Shown one piece after another: positions 45,408-54,340 of a stretch of DNA of 64,000 nt. The position numbers and the translations under genes were made by a program. Numbering within the stretch: position 1 is the stretch's first letter; every line of letters starts with the position of its first letter. The notes beneath the pieces were generated by a model. It ran no database searches, was not told the origin of the DNA, and saw only the letters and a program-made list of their open reading frames with translations. Where the stretch lies: the NCBI RefSeq assembly GCF_900636535.1, contig NZ_LR134289.1, forward strand, positions 4,923,501 to 4,987,500, in the 5' to 3' direction. The stretch is from Chryseobacterium gleum (GTDB lineage: Bacteria; Bacteroidota; Bacteroidia; Flavobacteriales; Weeksellaceae).

Positions 45408-46997
45408 ATGATTTTACTGCAAAATATATCCTTTGGGTTTCCGGGAGGAAATCTTCTATTTAATCATACCAATTTAACAATACAATCTCATACCAAGTCT
45501 GCTCTAGTGGGAAATAACGGTATGGGAAAATCTACCCTGCTGAAAATTATAGCAGGTGAAATACATCCTTTAAGTGGTAATATCAGCCTTCAGGGGGAGG
45601 TTTTTTATGTACCCCAGATGTTCGGGAATTTCAATCATTTTACGATTGCCGAATGTCTGAAAATAGATAAGAAGCTGCATGCTCTCGAAAAAATTACCAG
45701 CGGGGAGGTAGACGAAATTTATTTTGAAACACTCAATGACGACTGGGATATTGAGGAACGATGCCGGCATGCCCTGGAACTTTGGGGGCTTGGCGATTTT
45801 GAACTTACCCGGAAGCTGGAAGGTTTAAGCGGAGGACAGAAGACCAAAGTTTTTCTTGCCAGAATCCAGATTAATCAGCCTGAGATGATCATATTGGATG
45901 AGCCTACCAATCATCTGGATATGGAGGGGAGAAAGCTGCTGTATGATCTTATTGACAAAACAGATGCAACCGTTGTGATCGTAAGTCATGACCGTACATT
46001 ACTTAATCTTGTTGATACCATTTTCGAGTTAAGCAATCAAGGAATTGCAGCCTATGGAGGAAACTATGATTTTTACGCAGAACAGAAAGAAGTAGAAGAA
46101 GAAGCTTTGCATAATGATATTCATGCTAAAAAACGGGCATTGAAAAAAGCAAAGGAAAAAGAACGGGAAACATTAGAACGAAAGCAAAAGCTTGATGCAA
46201 GAGGGAAGGGGAAACAGGAAAAATCCGGTGTAGCAAGAATTATGATGAATACTCTCAGGAATAATGCTGAGAAAAATTCTTCGAAATTGCAATCGGTTCA
46301 TACAGAGAAAATCAGTGGTATTTCACATGAATTAAGGGACCTTCGTTCATCGGTAAGAAATTCTGATCAGATGAAAGTGAATTTTAATGATTCCAATCTG
46401 CATTCAGGGAAAATCCTGATTACCGCTGAAAATATCAACTTCAGTTATGGAGAACAGAAACTTTGGAAGGAAAATCTTAGTCTTGAGATCCGGAGTGGAG
46501 ACAGGATCTCGATTAAAGGAGGAAATGGTTCCGGAAAAACTACACTGATAAAACTTCTGCTGGGAAAAACAGAGCCTTCGGAAGGACAAATAAACAGGTC
46601 CGGATTCAACAGTATCTATATTGATCAGGAATATTCTCTGATTGATAATGACTCAACGCTGTATGATTTTGTACAGACTTTCAATGACAGCGCCACGCAG
46701 GAATCTGAAATTAAAACATTACTGTCCAGATTTTTATTCGGGAAAGATACCTGGGACAAAAAATGCGGGATGCTGAGCGGAGGAGAGCGCTTACGGTTGC
46801 TTCTCTGCGGACTTTCCATCAGTAATAAAGCTCCTGACATGATCATTCTTGATGAACCTACGAATAACCTTGACCTTCAGAACGTGGAAATCCTTACCCA
46901 TTCTATCAAAGACTATCATGGGACTCTGCTGGTGATTTCCCACGATGAAGTTTTTATGGAAGAAATTGGTATAGACCGGGAATTAGCGCTGGATTAA
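45408..46997 (+). CDS. ABC-F family ATPase
   Basis: The 529-aa protein has two ABC domains and no membrane segment. The first has GNNGMGKSTLLK near 36 and LSGGQKTKVFLARIQ with ILDEPTNHLDM. The linker is charged and helical (KKRALKKAKEKERETLERKQK). The second has GGNGSGKTTLIK and LSGGERLRLLLCGL with ILDEPTNNLDL. ABC-F proteins act on the ribosome in translation or antibiotic protection. The roughly 100-base leader is of the length that often hosts attenuation in resistance members, but none is visible here. Confidence 0.9.
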   Translation: MILLQNISFGFPGGNLLFNHTNLTIQSHTKSALVGNNGMGKSTLLKIIAGEIHPLSGNISLQGEVFYVPQMFGNFNHFTIAECLKIDKKLHALEKITSGEVDEIYFETLNDDWDIEERCRHALELWGLGDFELTRKLEGLSGGQKTKVFLARIQINQPEMIILDEPTNHLDMEGRKLLYDLIDKTDATVVIVSHDRTLLNLVDTIFELSNQGIAAYGGNYDFYAEQKEVEEEALHNDIHAKKRALKKAKEKERETLERKQKLDARGKGKQEKSGVARIMMNTLRNNAEKNSSKLQSVHTEKISGISHELRDLRSSVRNSDQMKVNFNDSNLHSGKILITAENINFSYGEQKLWKENLSLEIRSGDRISIKGGNGSGKTTLIKLLLGKTEPSEGQINRSGFNSIYIDQEYSLIDNDSTLYDFVQTFNDSATQESEIKTLLSRFLFGKDTWDKKCGMLSGGERLRLLLCGLSISNKAPDMIILDEPTNNLDLQNVEILTHSIKDYHGTLLVISHDEVFMEEIGIDRELALD

Positions 46998-47040
46998 TGA
47001 TTGTATTCTGCATTTGTACAGAATCATCAGATATTCAGTA

Positions 47041-47103
47041 GAGGCGGGCTTTAGCCCGTCTATCAATAAGATTAGAAATCCTTTGGCTTTAGCCAAATCT
47101 TAT
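47041..47103. repeat. Paired-hairpin intergenic repeat, copy 2
   Basis: CGGGCTTTAGCCCG (47045-47058) and TTTGGCTTTAGCCAAA (47082-47097) flank a 24-base A-rich spacer with AAATCC at its end. The design matches the repeat at 23645-23707. Confidence 0.7.
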
Positions 47104-47106
47104 CAT

Positions 47107-47142
47107 AAAAATCCCGGCTGACTATAACCGGGATTTTGCTTT
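47107..47142. terminator. Bidirectional terminator between ABC-F and the P-loop gene
   Basis: AAAATCCCGG and CCGGGATTTT pair over an eleven-base loop. T-rich runs follow on both strands. The genes on each side converge. Confidence 0.85.
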
Positions 47143-47694
47143 TTATTTTTCTCCTTTCCTGTTGATTGCATCCAGAACCATATCCATCTTTTGTTGTAGT
47201 TCATAATCCCCTGAAATCTCAATCAAAGGAGTGTTCATCTCAGACAGCCATTCCAGATGAGCCTTTAAAGTTCTGGTGGCAATCCCGGTATTGTAATCAT
47301 AATCTTTAGCCCATTCCATGAATTTCTGATATTTTTGAGCTTTTTCCGGCTGAGTGAAAATTTCATCACCATATCTTTCATATTCCCTTTTTCTCAATCT
47401 TTTCATTCTAAGTTCAGGAGGAAGATAGAGAAATACAATCAGATCGAACATTGGAAATACATTTTCACCCCAATGAATGATGGAACCTCCGAAAATCCAG
47501 TTTTCAGTGGTATGAAGTTTATCCGAAACAATAGTGTTCCTTATTTCAGGATTCTGTTTTTCTGTAAAAGGATTTTCAGTTTTAAGCCAGAAGAAATCAT
47601 CACTGTCGAAGTATTCAATATTGAGTTTTTCAGACAGTGCTTTTCCTAGAGTGGTAACACCGGAGCCTGAAGCTCCGAAAATATGGAGCCTCAT
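47143..47694 (-). CDS. P-loop kinase-like protein (adenylate-kinase fold)
   Basis: The 183-aa protein has an N-terminal P-loop GASGSGVTTLG near 6-16 in which the usual Lys is replaced by Val. It continues with YFDSDDFFW, IVFLYLPPELRMKRLRKREYERYG, typical of the FlaR/adenylate-kinase-like group in which this variant is known. It probably binds a nucleotide or small substrate, with reduced or altered catalysis. The stop of the next gene overlaps its start by 4 bases, so it is translationally coupled to the upstream hydrolase. Confidence 0.75.
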   Translation of the reverse strand: MRLHIFGASGSGVTTLGKALSEKLNIEYFDSDDFFWLKTENPFTEKQNPEIRNTIVSDKLHTTENWIFGGSIIHWGENVFPMFDLIVFLYLPPELRMKRLRKREYERYGDEIFTQPEKAQKYQKFMEWAKDYDYNTGIATRTLKAHLEWLSEMNTPLIEISGDYELQQKMDMVLDAINRKGEK

Positions 47695-48620
47695 GATTCT
47701 GTTATCATCCAGTTATAAATCCCGTTCAGTACCTCTTCCCGTATTTCCTCATTCAGAATCTCATGACGCATTTCAGGATAAATCTTGACGTCTACATTTT
47801 GAAAACCATCAGCTTTTAAGTTGTTGACCGTATGTATTACGCCTTTTCCAAAATCACCGATCGGATCATTCTGCCCGCTTACAAATAAAAATGGAAATGA
47901 TTTCGGAATGGAAGAAGCCCAGTTCCTTGATGTAGCTTTTTTATAGATAGTAAATAAGGTATAAAAAGCATTATGGGTAAACGGAATTCCGCAGAGGTCA
48001 TCCTGTTCAAACTTCTTTCTGTTTTCAGGATTTACACTGAGCCAGCTGGTATCACTGAAATCTTTATCCTTTTTAAAATGTTTGTTATTGACGCTCGTAA
48101 AAACAGAATTCAAAAAAGTACGGTGACGAGGAGCGATAGCTGTGGCTAATGACAAATAACCTCTCAATATATCGATTCCCGGTAAAGGTCCGCCGGTTCC
48201 TGTAATGACAGCTCCTGCAAACTTACTGCTTGCCTTTTGAAGAAGACAGCGGGTGATAAAAGATCCCATAGAATGTCCCAGAATAAAATGGGGAACATCT
48301 GGATATTGTTCTGCAAGGTAATCAGCCATCATTTCCGCGTCTGCAACAAGTCTTCCATCCGGTTTTTCAAGCTGGAAGAAGCCAATGTCTTTTTTCTCCT
48401 TTACCGATTTTCCATGTCCCAAGTGATCATAAGTCAATACAGCAATCCCATGAGCTGCAAAATATTCCGCAATTTCTGCATATCTTCCGCTGTGTTCCTG
48501 CATACCGTGAACAATGAGCAGGGTGGCTTTTGCTGTTTCCGGGGAAAATAGGGTGTAGTACAGCTGAGATTCGTTGTTTATTTTTGATGGGAGACAGGCT
48601 GATTTTTGGGATATTCGCAT
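47691..48620 (-). CDS. Alpha/beta hydrolase, monoacylglycerol lipase type
   Basis: The 309-aa protein shows LLIVHGMQEHSGRYAEIAEYF near 34, VLTYDHLGHGKS near 60 and the nucleophile elbow ILGHSMGSF near 113. A lid region and the acid-His pair (SGQNDPIGD and EMRHEILNE) complete the Hydrolase_4 pattern of monoglyceride lipases. It has no signal peptide. It precedes the P-loop gene with an ATGA overlap. Confidence 0.87.
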   Translation of the reverse strand: MRISQKSACLPSKINNESQLYYTLFSPETAKATLLIVHGMQEHSGRYAEIAEYFAAHGIAVLTYDHLGHGKSVKEKKDIGFFQLEKPDGRLVADAEMMADYLAEQYPDVPHFILGHSMGSFITRCLLQKASSKFAGAVITGTGGPLPGIDILRGYLSLATAIAPRHRTFLNSVFTSVNNKHFKKDKDFSDTSWLSVNPENRKKFEQDDLCGIPFTHNAFYTLFTIYKKATSRNWASSIPKSFPFLFVSGQNDPIGDFGKGVIHTVNNLKADGFQNVDVKIYPEMRHEILNEEIREEVLNGIYNWMITES

Positions 48621-48680
48621 AATAGCTTATTTAGATGCCTATCAAAGATAGGGAATAAAAAAGTTTTGAATTAATAAAGA

Positions 48681-49081
48681 TTATTCCTCTTTTTTAATTG
48701 ATATTGCCCATAATCTTTTATCCAGATTATATTTCTTTTCCAAATTTAAATTTGTAATGGTCCATCCAAAATCAGTCTGGCTTTTGTCGATAAGACTGAG
48801 TGTATAAATCTTATCTTTTTCAAAAAAGTGATCTCCATAAAATTCAGGACATTTTATGATAATAGGGACTTTTTTATCTGTGTAGTTTTTATATTTGAGT
48901 TAATAATTTCGAATTCTATTAATGTAGCATAAGGTATATAACCACAATCTGGAGGTAGAGAAATATCACTTACTATTTTTCCGGTCAGCTTATATTTCTC
49001 GTTTTCCATTCTTTTGGGTGAGAAACTCAAAGAAGTACCCAGAAAAAGTATAGAAAAGAGTAGATAAATAATTTTTTTTAT
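48681..49081 (-). pseudogene. Small secreted hypothetical protein, frameshifted
   Basis: On the minus strand one frame runs from about 49081 with KKIIYLLFSILFLGTSLSFS (a signal peptide), then MENEKYKLTGKIVSDISLPP to LIEFEIINSNIK. It breaks in a T run at 48886-48890 (plus strand). The next frame continues YTDKKVPIIIKCPEFYG to WAISIKKEE with a TAA at 48683-48681. Adding one base in the run joins both into about 134 residues. No ATG is seen in front of the signal peptide, so the start is unresolved (ATA or another lost base). The family is unknown; the export signal and uniform coding are seen directly. Confidence 0.65.
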
Positions 49082-49264
49082 TGGAGTTTTAAATTATATT
49101 AAACTTCTTCGGAAAGTGAAAACTAATGAAATATTTAGTTGAATTGGTTGGCACATTAGTTTTTTGTAAATACAATAATACAGAATAAATCTTATTAATA
49201 TTTCATTTTTAGTATTTCCAACCTCATGATTTTCACCCCAACTTAAAATAAATATCCTCTATAA

Positions 49265-49296
49265 TTTGGCCGTCATTTTTTTTAAAAGTAATTTTG
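49265..49296 (+). promoter_or_regulatory. Promoter of purA
   Basis: TTTG (49265-49268) and TAATTTTG (49289-49296) lie 20 bases apart, a good Bacteroidota promoter, 27 bases before the start codon. Confidence 0.72.
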
Positions 49297-49322
49297 CACG
49301 AATCTAAAAACAAAAGTAAAAT

Positions 49323-50609
49323 ATGTCAACTTATGTAGTTGTAGGTCTTCAGTACGGAGATGAAGGCAAAGGAAAAATCACGGATGTTTTATCAGCAAAA
49401 TCGGATTATGTAGTACGTTTCCAGGGTGGAGACAATGCTGGTCACACGGTTTATGTAGGGGATGAAAAATTCGTTCTACACCTTCTTCCTTCAGGAGTTC
49501 TTCAATGCAAAGGGAAATGTATCATTGCGAACGGAGTAGTGGTAAACCCTAAGTCTTTTATTAAAGAAGTTGGTCAGATCGAGAGCAAAGGCTTGAGAAC
49601 AGATCATATCTTTATCAGCAGAAGAGCGCATGTGATCATGCCTTACCACATCCTTTTGGATACTTACCGTGAAGAGGAGCACGGAGGAACTCAGATCGGA
49701 ACTACCAAAAAAGGAATCGGACCTTGTTATGAAGATAAAATTGCAAGAGTCGGGATCAGAATGGTGGATCTTTTAAATCCAGAAATTTTAAGAGATAAAA
49801 TCGAGAAGAACTTAAAAGTAAAGAATTCTCTTTTTGAAAAATATTACGGAAAACCGGCTTTAGATGTTGAAGAAATCTACAATGAATATTTAGCTATCGG
49901 AAAGCAGCTTCAGGACAGAATCGTTGATACTGAATTAGAACTGAACGAAGCAATCAGAGACGGTAAAAACGTTTTATTCGAAGGAGCACAGGCGTTAATG
50001 CTTGATATCGACTTCGGAACTTATCCATATGTAACTTCATCTTCTCCATCTACAGGAGGAGTTTGTTCAGGAGCAGGTGTTCCGCCAACTTCACTTCAAA
50101 ATCTTATCGGTGTAGCAAAAGCTTACTGTACAAGAGTTGGAAACGGACCTTTCCCTTCTGAACTGGATAACGAGCTGGGTGAAAAAATCAGACAGATCGG
50201 TGGTGAATTCGGAGCAACTACAGGAAGACCAAGAAGAACAGGCTGGTTAGACCTTGTTTCTTTAAAGCATGCCTGTATGATCAACGGTATCAATAACCTT
50301 GTAATTACAAAATTAGACGTTCTTACAGGAATTGAAAACCTTAAAGTGGTAACCCATTACAAAACTGAAGACGGAAAAATCATCGATTATTTCACTTCGT
50401 CAACAGAAAAACTATACAATTACGAACCAATCTATCAGGATTTACCAGGTTGGAGCGAAGATATTACCAAAGCAAGAAGCTATGATGAACTTCCTGACAC
50501 GGCTCAGAAATACATCGAGTTTATTGAAAAATACTTAGGAATCAATGTTTATTTAGTTTCTGTAGGTCCTGAAAGAAGTCAGAACATCATCAGAAAAGAA
50601 TTATTCTAA
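49323..50609 (+). CDS. purA: Adenylosuccinate synthase
   Basis: The 428-aa enzyme starts MSTYVVVGLQYGDEGKGKITD, with the GTP-binding glycine motif near 8-16 and the catalytic Asp and His in GDEGKGK and GDNAGHTV. QIGTTKKGIGPCYEDK and GATTGRPRRTGWLD are further signatures. It joins IMP and aspartate to adenylosuccinate with GTP hydrolysis, the first step to AMP. The length is typical. Confidence 0.96.
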   Translation: MSTYVVVGLQYGDEGKGKITDVLSAKSDYVVRFQGGDNAGHTVYVGDEKFVLHLLPSGVLQCKGKCIIANGVVVNPKSFIKEVGQIESKGLRTDHIFISRRAHVIMPYHILLDTYREEEHGGTQIGTTKKGIGPCYEDKIARVGIRMVDLLNPEILRDKIEKNLKVKNSLFEKYYGKPALDVEEIYNEYLAIGKQLQDRIVDTELELNEAIRDGKNVLFEGAQALMLDIDFGTYPYVTSSSPSTGGVCSGAGVPPTSLQNLIGVAKAYCTRVGNGPFPSELDNELGEKIRQIGGEFGATTGRPRRTGWLDLVSLKHACMINGINNLVITKLDVLTGIENLKVVTHYKTEDGKIIDYFTSSTEKLYNYEPIYQDLPGWSEDITKARSYDELPDTAQKYIEFIEKYLGINVYLVSVGPERSQNIIRKELF

Positions 50610-50631
50610 CATTTCTTACAACATAATAATA

Positions 50632-50665
50632 AAAAAGAGGCTATCATGGTGGTCTCTTTTTTTTG
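50632..50665 (+). terminator. Terminator after purA
   Basis: AAAAAAGAG and CTCTTTTTTT form the core of a hairpin with an imperfect upper stem, followed by further T residues, about 23 bases past the stop. Confidence 0.75.
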
Positions 50666-50899
50666 TTTTTATAAGAGGTCATTAAGTTTGTTCTCCCACT
50701 TACTTTAGAAGAAATAACTCCTATTTCTTGCATAAACTTTCTATTTATAAATGTTAAAATTTAAACTTTATCATAAAATTTTCTAATATTATGTTGTTTT
50801 GATAAAATTTTGGCAGATGTTTTGATATTGAAACAGTACTTATCGATAAGAATAATAAAACTAATAATCAAATTTTTAACAGTTTAAATAGTAGTAGTG

Positions 50900-51748
50900 A
50901 TGAAACAACATAACCAAAACCAGGAATTTCGGTTTAACGAAGTCCTGTTCGAGCACCGCAATAAAGACTATGGTGCCTATGTATTAAGAAACGAATCAGA
51001 TAGAATATTAACCAAAGCGCTCTTTATCGGAGCAAGTTTAATGGCGGCTGTATCTATTACGCCGTTTGTAATTTCTGTATTGAAGCCTGTAGAAACTACA
51101 ACAGGTGAAGAATATGTACTTCCTCCGCCAGTATTAATTCCTGACGATCCGGTTGCACCTCCGGTAAAAATTACTCCGGTAAAACCTGAAACAGCTCCCA
51201 ATACAAAGACTTTTGACAGTACAGTGCCTACACCATCAAGTACAGCCCAGGATAATGTGAAAAAAGATCCTGTTCCTGATGATGCAGTAGTAGGTTTTAA
51301 GGACAATTTTAAAGGAGATCCGGTTATACCTAATACACCTAATGTTCCAACAGTAACAGTAGGAACAGGACCTGTAATTACGACACCTCCACCTGTAATT
51401 GCTGACCCGGTGGATAAAAATAAAATTGCTGAAGCAGGAGAATTGGGAGTAGAAGCCAGCTATCCTGGCGGAATAGACTCCTTCAGAAATAAAGTAATGA
51501 ACAGCTTCGACGGTTCAGGATTTGAATCAGAAGATGTAGTAAAAACGACAGTTACCTTTATTGTAGAAATGGACGGAACCATCTCAGGGGTAAAAGCTAA
51601 CGGAACCAACGCCGATTTTAACAATGAGGCAATGAGAACTATTAAATCAATTTCCAGTAAAGGAAAATGGATTCCAGCCAAAAACAAAAAAGGAGAATAT
51701 GTAAGAAGTTATTTCAAATTTCCGATCTCCATGAAATTTGATAATTAA
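50900..51748 (+). CDS. TonB family energy transducer
   Basis: The 282-aa protein, from ATG 50900 (a GTG one codon earlier is less likely), starts with a cytoplasmic segment (EFRFNEVLFEHRNKDYGAYVL). One membrane helix follows (LFIGASLMAAVSITPFVISVL). A Pro-rich periplasmic linker holds PPPVLIPDDPVAPPVK. The C-terminal TonB domain has SYPGGIDSFRNKV and VTFIVEMDGTISGVK, ending in FPISMKF. It passes proton-motive-force energy to outer-membrane receptors. It stands alone before parA. Confidence 0.9.
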   Translation: MKQHNQNQEFRFNEVLFEHRNKDYGAYVLRNESDRILTKALFIGASLMAAVSITPFVISVLKPVETTTGEEYVLPPPVLIPDDPVAPPVKITPVKPETAPNTKTFDSTVPTPSSTAQDNVKKDPVPDDAVVGFKDNFKGDPVIPNTPNVPTVTVGTGPVITTPPPVIADPVDKNKIAEAGELGVEASYPGGIDSFRNKVMNSFDGSGFESEDVVKTTVTFIVEMDGTISGVKANGTNADFNNEAMRTIKSISSKGKWIPAKNKKGEYVRSYFKFPISMKFDN

Positions 51749-51772
51749 CATGTAAAAGTAAATTTCAAATAG

Positions 51773-51810
51773 TTATCCACAAAGAATTTTTTTTGTGGAT
51801 AATTTTTTTT
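51773..51810 (+). terminator. Hairpin with two perfect inverted DnaA-box sequences
   Basis: TTATCCACA (51773-51781) and its reverse complement TGTGGATAA (51794-51802) form a stem followed by eight T residues, 25 bases after the tonB stop. It works as an intrinsic terminator by form. Both arms also equal the DnaA-box consensus. Confidence 0.75.
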
Positions 51811-51886
51811 ATCGTTAAATTGCTTATTAACAATATTTTAACTCAATTTTGATTTTCCCCGCTTACCGAGAGCAAAGAAAAAAGTG

Positions 51887-51894
51887 TATTTTTG
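51887..51894 (+). promoter_or_regulatory. -7 box (TATTTTTG) of parA
   Basis: The box fits TAnnTTTG, 18 bases before the parA start. No TTTG is seen at normal spacing upstream. Confidence 0.45.
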
Positions 51895-51912
51895 AATCTT
51901 AAAGTTCTAATA

Positions 51913-52685
51913 ATGGCAAAAATCATAGGTATTGCTAATCAAAAAGGAGGTGTTGGTAAAACTACCACCGCTGTAAATTTGGCAGCAGCATTAGGAGTAT
52001 TGGAAAAAGAATATTAATTATTGATGCTGATCCTCAGGCGAATGCAACATCCGGATTAGGTGTTGAGGATGTTCAGTATTCTACATATAATCTGTTGGAG
52101 CATAGTGCAGATACAAGGGTTTGTATCAAAAGGACAGCAACCCCGAACCTGGATATTATTCCATCGCACATTGACCTTGTAGCTGCAGAAATTGAATTGG
52201 TAGACAAGGAAGACCGTGAGTATATGCTGAAAAAAGCATTAGCCAGTGTAAGAGATGATTATGATTATATTATCATCGACTGTGCACCGAGTTTAGGTCT
52301 TATCACGGTAAATGCGCTTACGGCAGCAGATTCTGTAATTATTCCGATCCAGTGCGAATATTTTGCATTAGAAGGGCTTGGAAAACTTTTGAACACCGTT
52401 AAAAACGTTCAGAAGATCCATAATAAAGATCTTGGAATAGAAGGTCTTCTTCTTACCATGTATGATAGCCGTCTGAGATTATCCAATCAGGTAGTGGAAG
52501 AAGTAAATCTGCATTTCCCGGAAATGGTTTTTGAAACCATTATCAGCAGAAACGTAAGATTGAGTGAAGCACCAAGTTTCGGGGAAAGTATCCTGAATTA
52601 TGATGCGGAAAGTAAAGGAGCTGTTCAGTATATTCAGTTAGCTGAAGAAGTTCTTTTGAAGAATGAAAACTTAATAAAGAATTAA
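51913..52685 (+). pseudogene. parA: ParA chromosome-partition ATPase, frameshifted
   Basis: The N-terminal frame from ATG 51913 holds the deviant Walker [23 protein letters not shown]. It stops at TAA 52015 after LEKEY. The rest, from [17 protein letters not shown] on, is in another frame and runs to 52685 with YIIIDCAPSLGLITVNAL. One extra A in the run at 52004-52008 restores a 257-residue ParA. ParA moves ParB-bound origin DNA. The damage is likely a sequencing error, since parA belongs to a conserved operon with parB. Confidence 0.9.
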
Positions 52686-52752
52686 ATTAATAATAAATGG
52701 CCAGAGTGAATGCCTGTCATCACTTTTCAAACATCATTTATCAATTATATCT

Positions 52753-53643
52753 ATGAAGGACAAAAAAAGAGCTATGGGACGCGGCTTGGGCGCCATTTTA
52801 AGTGCAGAATCCAAAGCAACGATCAACTCCGCTACTGATGAAGGAGCAGATAAGTTTGTAGGGAATATTGTAGAAGTTGCGCTTGAAGATATCTATCCGA
52901 ACCCGACGCAGCCGAGAACTTATTTTGATGAAAAAGCATTAAACGAACTTGCACAGTCAATTAAAAACTTAGGCGTGATTCAGCCGATTACCCTGAGAAA
53001 AGATGGTGAAAAGTTTGAAATCATTTCCGGGGAAAGACGTTACAGGGCAACTAAAATTGCCGGTTTAACAACTATTCCTGCCTATATCCGTCTGGTAAAT
53101 GATCAGGAGCTTCTTGAGATGGCTCTTGTTGAAAATATCCAGAGAGAGGATCTTGATGCTATTGAAATTGCTTTGACCTATCATAGGCTTTTGGAAGAGA
53201 TCGGGCTTACTCAGGAAACACTTAGCCAGAGAGTAGGGAAGGACAGAAGTACCATAACCAACTCTATCAGGCTTTTAAGATTAAATCCGGATATCCAGAA
53301 TGCCATCAGAAGCGGTGAAATTTCTGCGGGACACGGAAGAGCTATCATTAGCCTTGAAAGCGAAGAAGATCAGCAGGTGTTGTTTGATCTTATTATCAAA
53401 GAAAAATTAAACGTTCGTCAGGCAGAGCAGGCAGCTGCAGCATTGAAGAATCCAAAGTCTCCTGCTGCTAAAAAAGCAAAAGTGGAGCTTTCCAATAATT
53501 ATAAAAAAGCCCAGAAGACCATCGCTGACATCCTGGATGTAAAAGTGGAAATCAAAGCTTCTGGAAATGGTAAAAAAGGTAAAATTGTTCTGGACTTCAA
53601 AAATGAAGAAGAGCTGGAATATATTTTATCCCATATTAAATAA
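52753..53643 (+). CDS. parB: ParB chromosome-partition protein
   Basis: The 296-aa protein has the N-terminal ParB/Sulfiredoxin-type domain with YPNPTQPRTYFDEKAL near 46, IISGERRYRATKIAG near 93 and LVENIQREDLDAIE near 125. A helix-turn-helix follows (TQETLSQRVGKDRSTITNSI), then SAGHGRAII. It binds parS sites and clamps DNA using CTP. It lies 67 bases downstream of parA and overlaps the DUF5683 start by one base. Confidence 0.95.
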   Translation: MKDKKRAMGRGLGAILSAESKATINSATDEGADKFVGNIVEVALEDIYPNPTQPRTYFDEKALNELAQSIKNLGVIQPITLRKDGEKFEIISGERRYRATKIAGLTTIPAYIRLVNDQELLEMALVENIQREDLDAIEIALTYHRLLEEIGLTQETLSQRVGKDRSTITNSIRLLRLNPDIQNAIRSGEISAGHGRAIISLESEEDQQVLFDLIIKEKLNVRQAEQAAAALKNPKSPAAKKAKVELSNNYKKAQKTIADILDVKVEIKASGNGKKGKIVLDFKNEEELEYILSHIK

Positions 53644-54281
53644 TGAAGAAAATATTTTTCACACTTTTCTTGTGTATTGCTGCACTGGCCTATTCACAAG
53701 TTAAACCTATCGATACCGTTCGGATGGAAACTCCTCCGAAAGAAGAACCCCGTGTGATAAAACCAGGTAAAACAGAAGCAAAGATCATTGAAGATCTTGA
53801 AAAAGCCAATGGTCCCACGGCCAAAACCATAAAACTGAATCCTACGAGGGCAGGATTGTATTCTGCTGTTCTACCGGGATTGGGACAGTTTTATAATAAA
53901 AAGTATTGGAAGATTCCGATTGTCTGGGGAGCTGTAGGGGCTGGAGTAGGTATTGCTGTATGGAATGATAACCAGTATAAAAAATATCGTGAATATTATG
54001 TGGCAAAACTGAACGGAACTCCTAATGAGTTTGTGGACAGTCATCCGTGGTTAGACAAAAGAGCTTTAGGAAATGCACAGGACAGAGCCAAAAGACAAAG
54101 GGATTATGCCATTGCTATTACAGGATTGATCTATATTCTGAATATTGTAGACGCTGTAGTAGATGCACACCTTTATGAAAGCCGTCATGATCCGGATCTC
54201 AGTTTTAAACCATCGGTTATTCAGGATCAGTACGGTTATAGCGCTCCGAAAACAGGATTCAGTTTAAGTTATAGATTTTAA
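53643..54281 (+). CDS. DUF5683 protein
   Basis: The 212-aa product has a signal peptide (MKKIFFTLFLCIAALAYSQ). It has the DUF5683 core with AGLYSAVLPGLGQFYNKKYWKIPIVWGAVGAG, split by a predicted membrane helix near 95. AIAITGLIYILNIVDAVVDAHLY forms a further hydrophobic segment. The family is restricted to Bacteroidota and is of unknown role. It sits in a conserved parB-DUF5683-dapB-lepB arrangement. Confidence 0.9.
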   Translation: MKKIFFTLFLCIAALAYSQVKPIDTVRMETPPKEEPRVIKPGKTEAKIIEDLEKANGPTAKTIKLNPTRAGLYSAVLPGLGQFYNKKYWKIPIVWGAVGAGVGIAVWNDNQYKKYREYYVAKLNGTPNEFVDSHPWLDKRALGNAQDRAKRQRDYAIAITGLIYILNIVDAVVDAHLYESRHDPDLSFKPSVIQDQYGYSAPKTGFSLSYRF

Positions 54282-54340
54282 AAAACAACATCTCTGCAGG
54301 AAAACCATATTGAATGCAGGAAAAAAATAAAAAAGATTAT

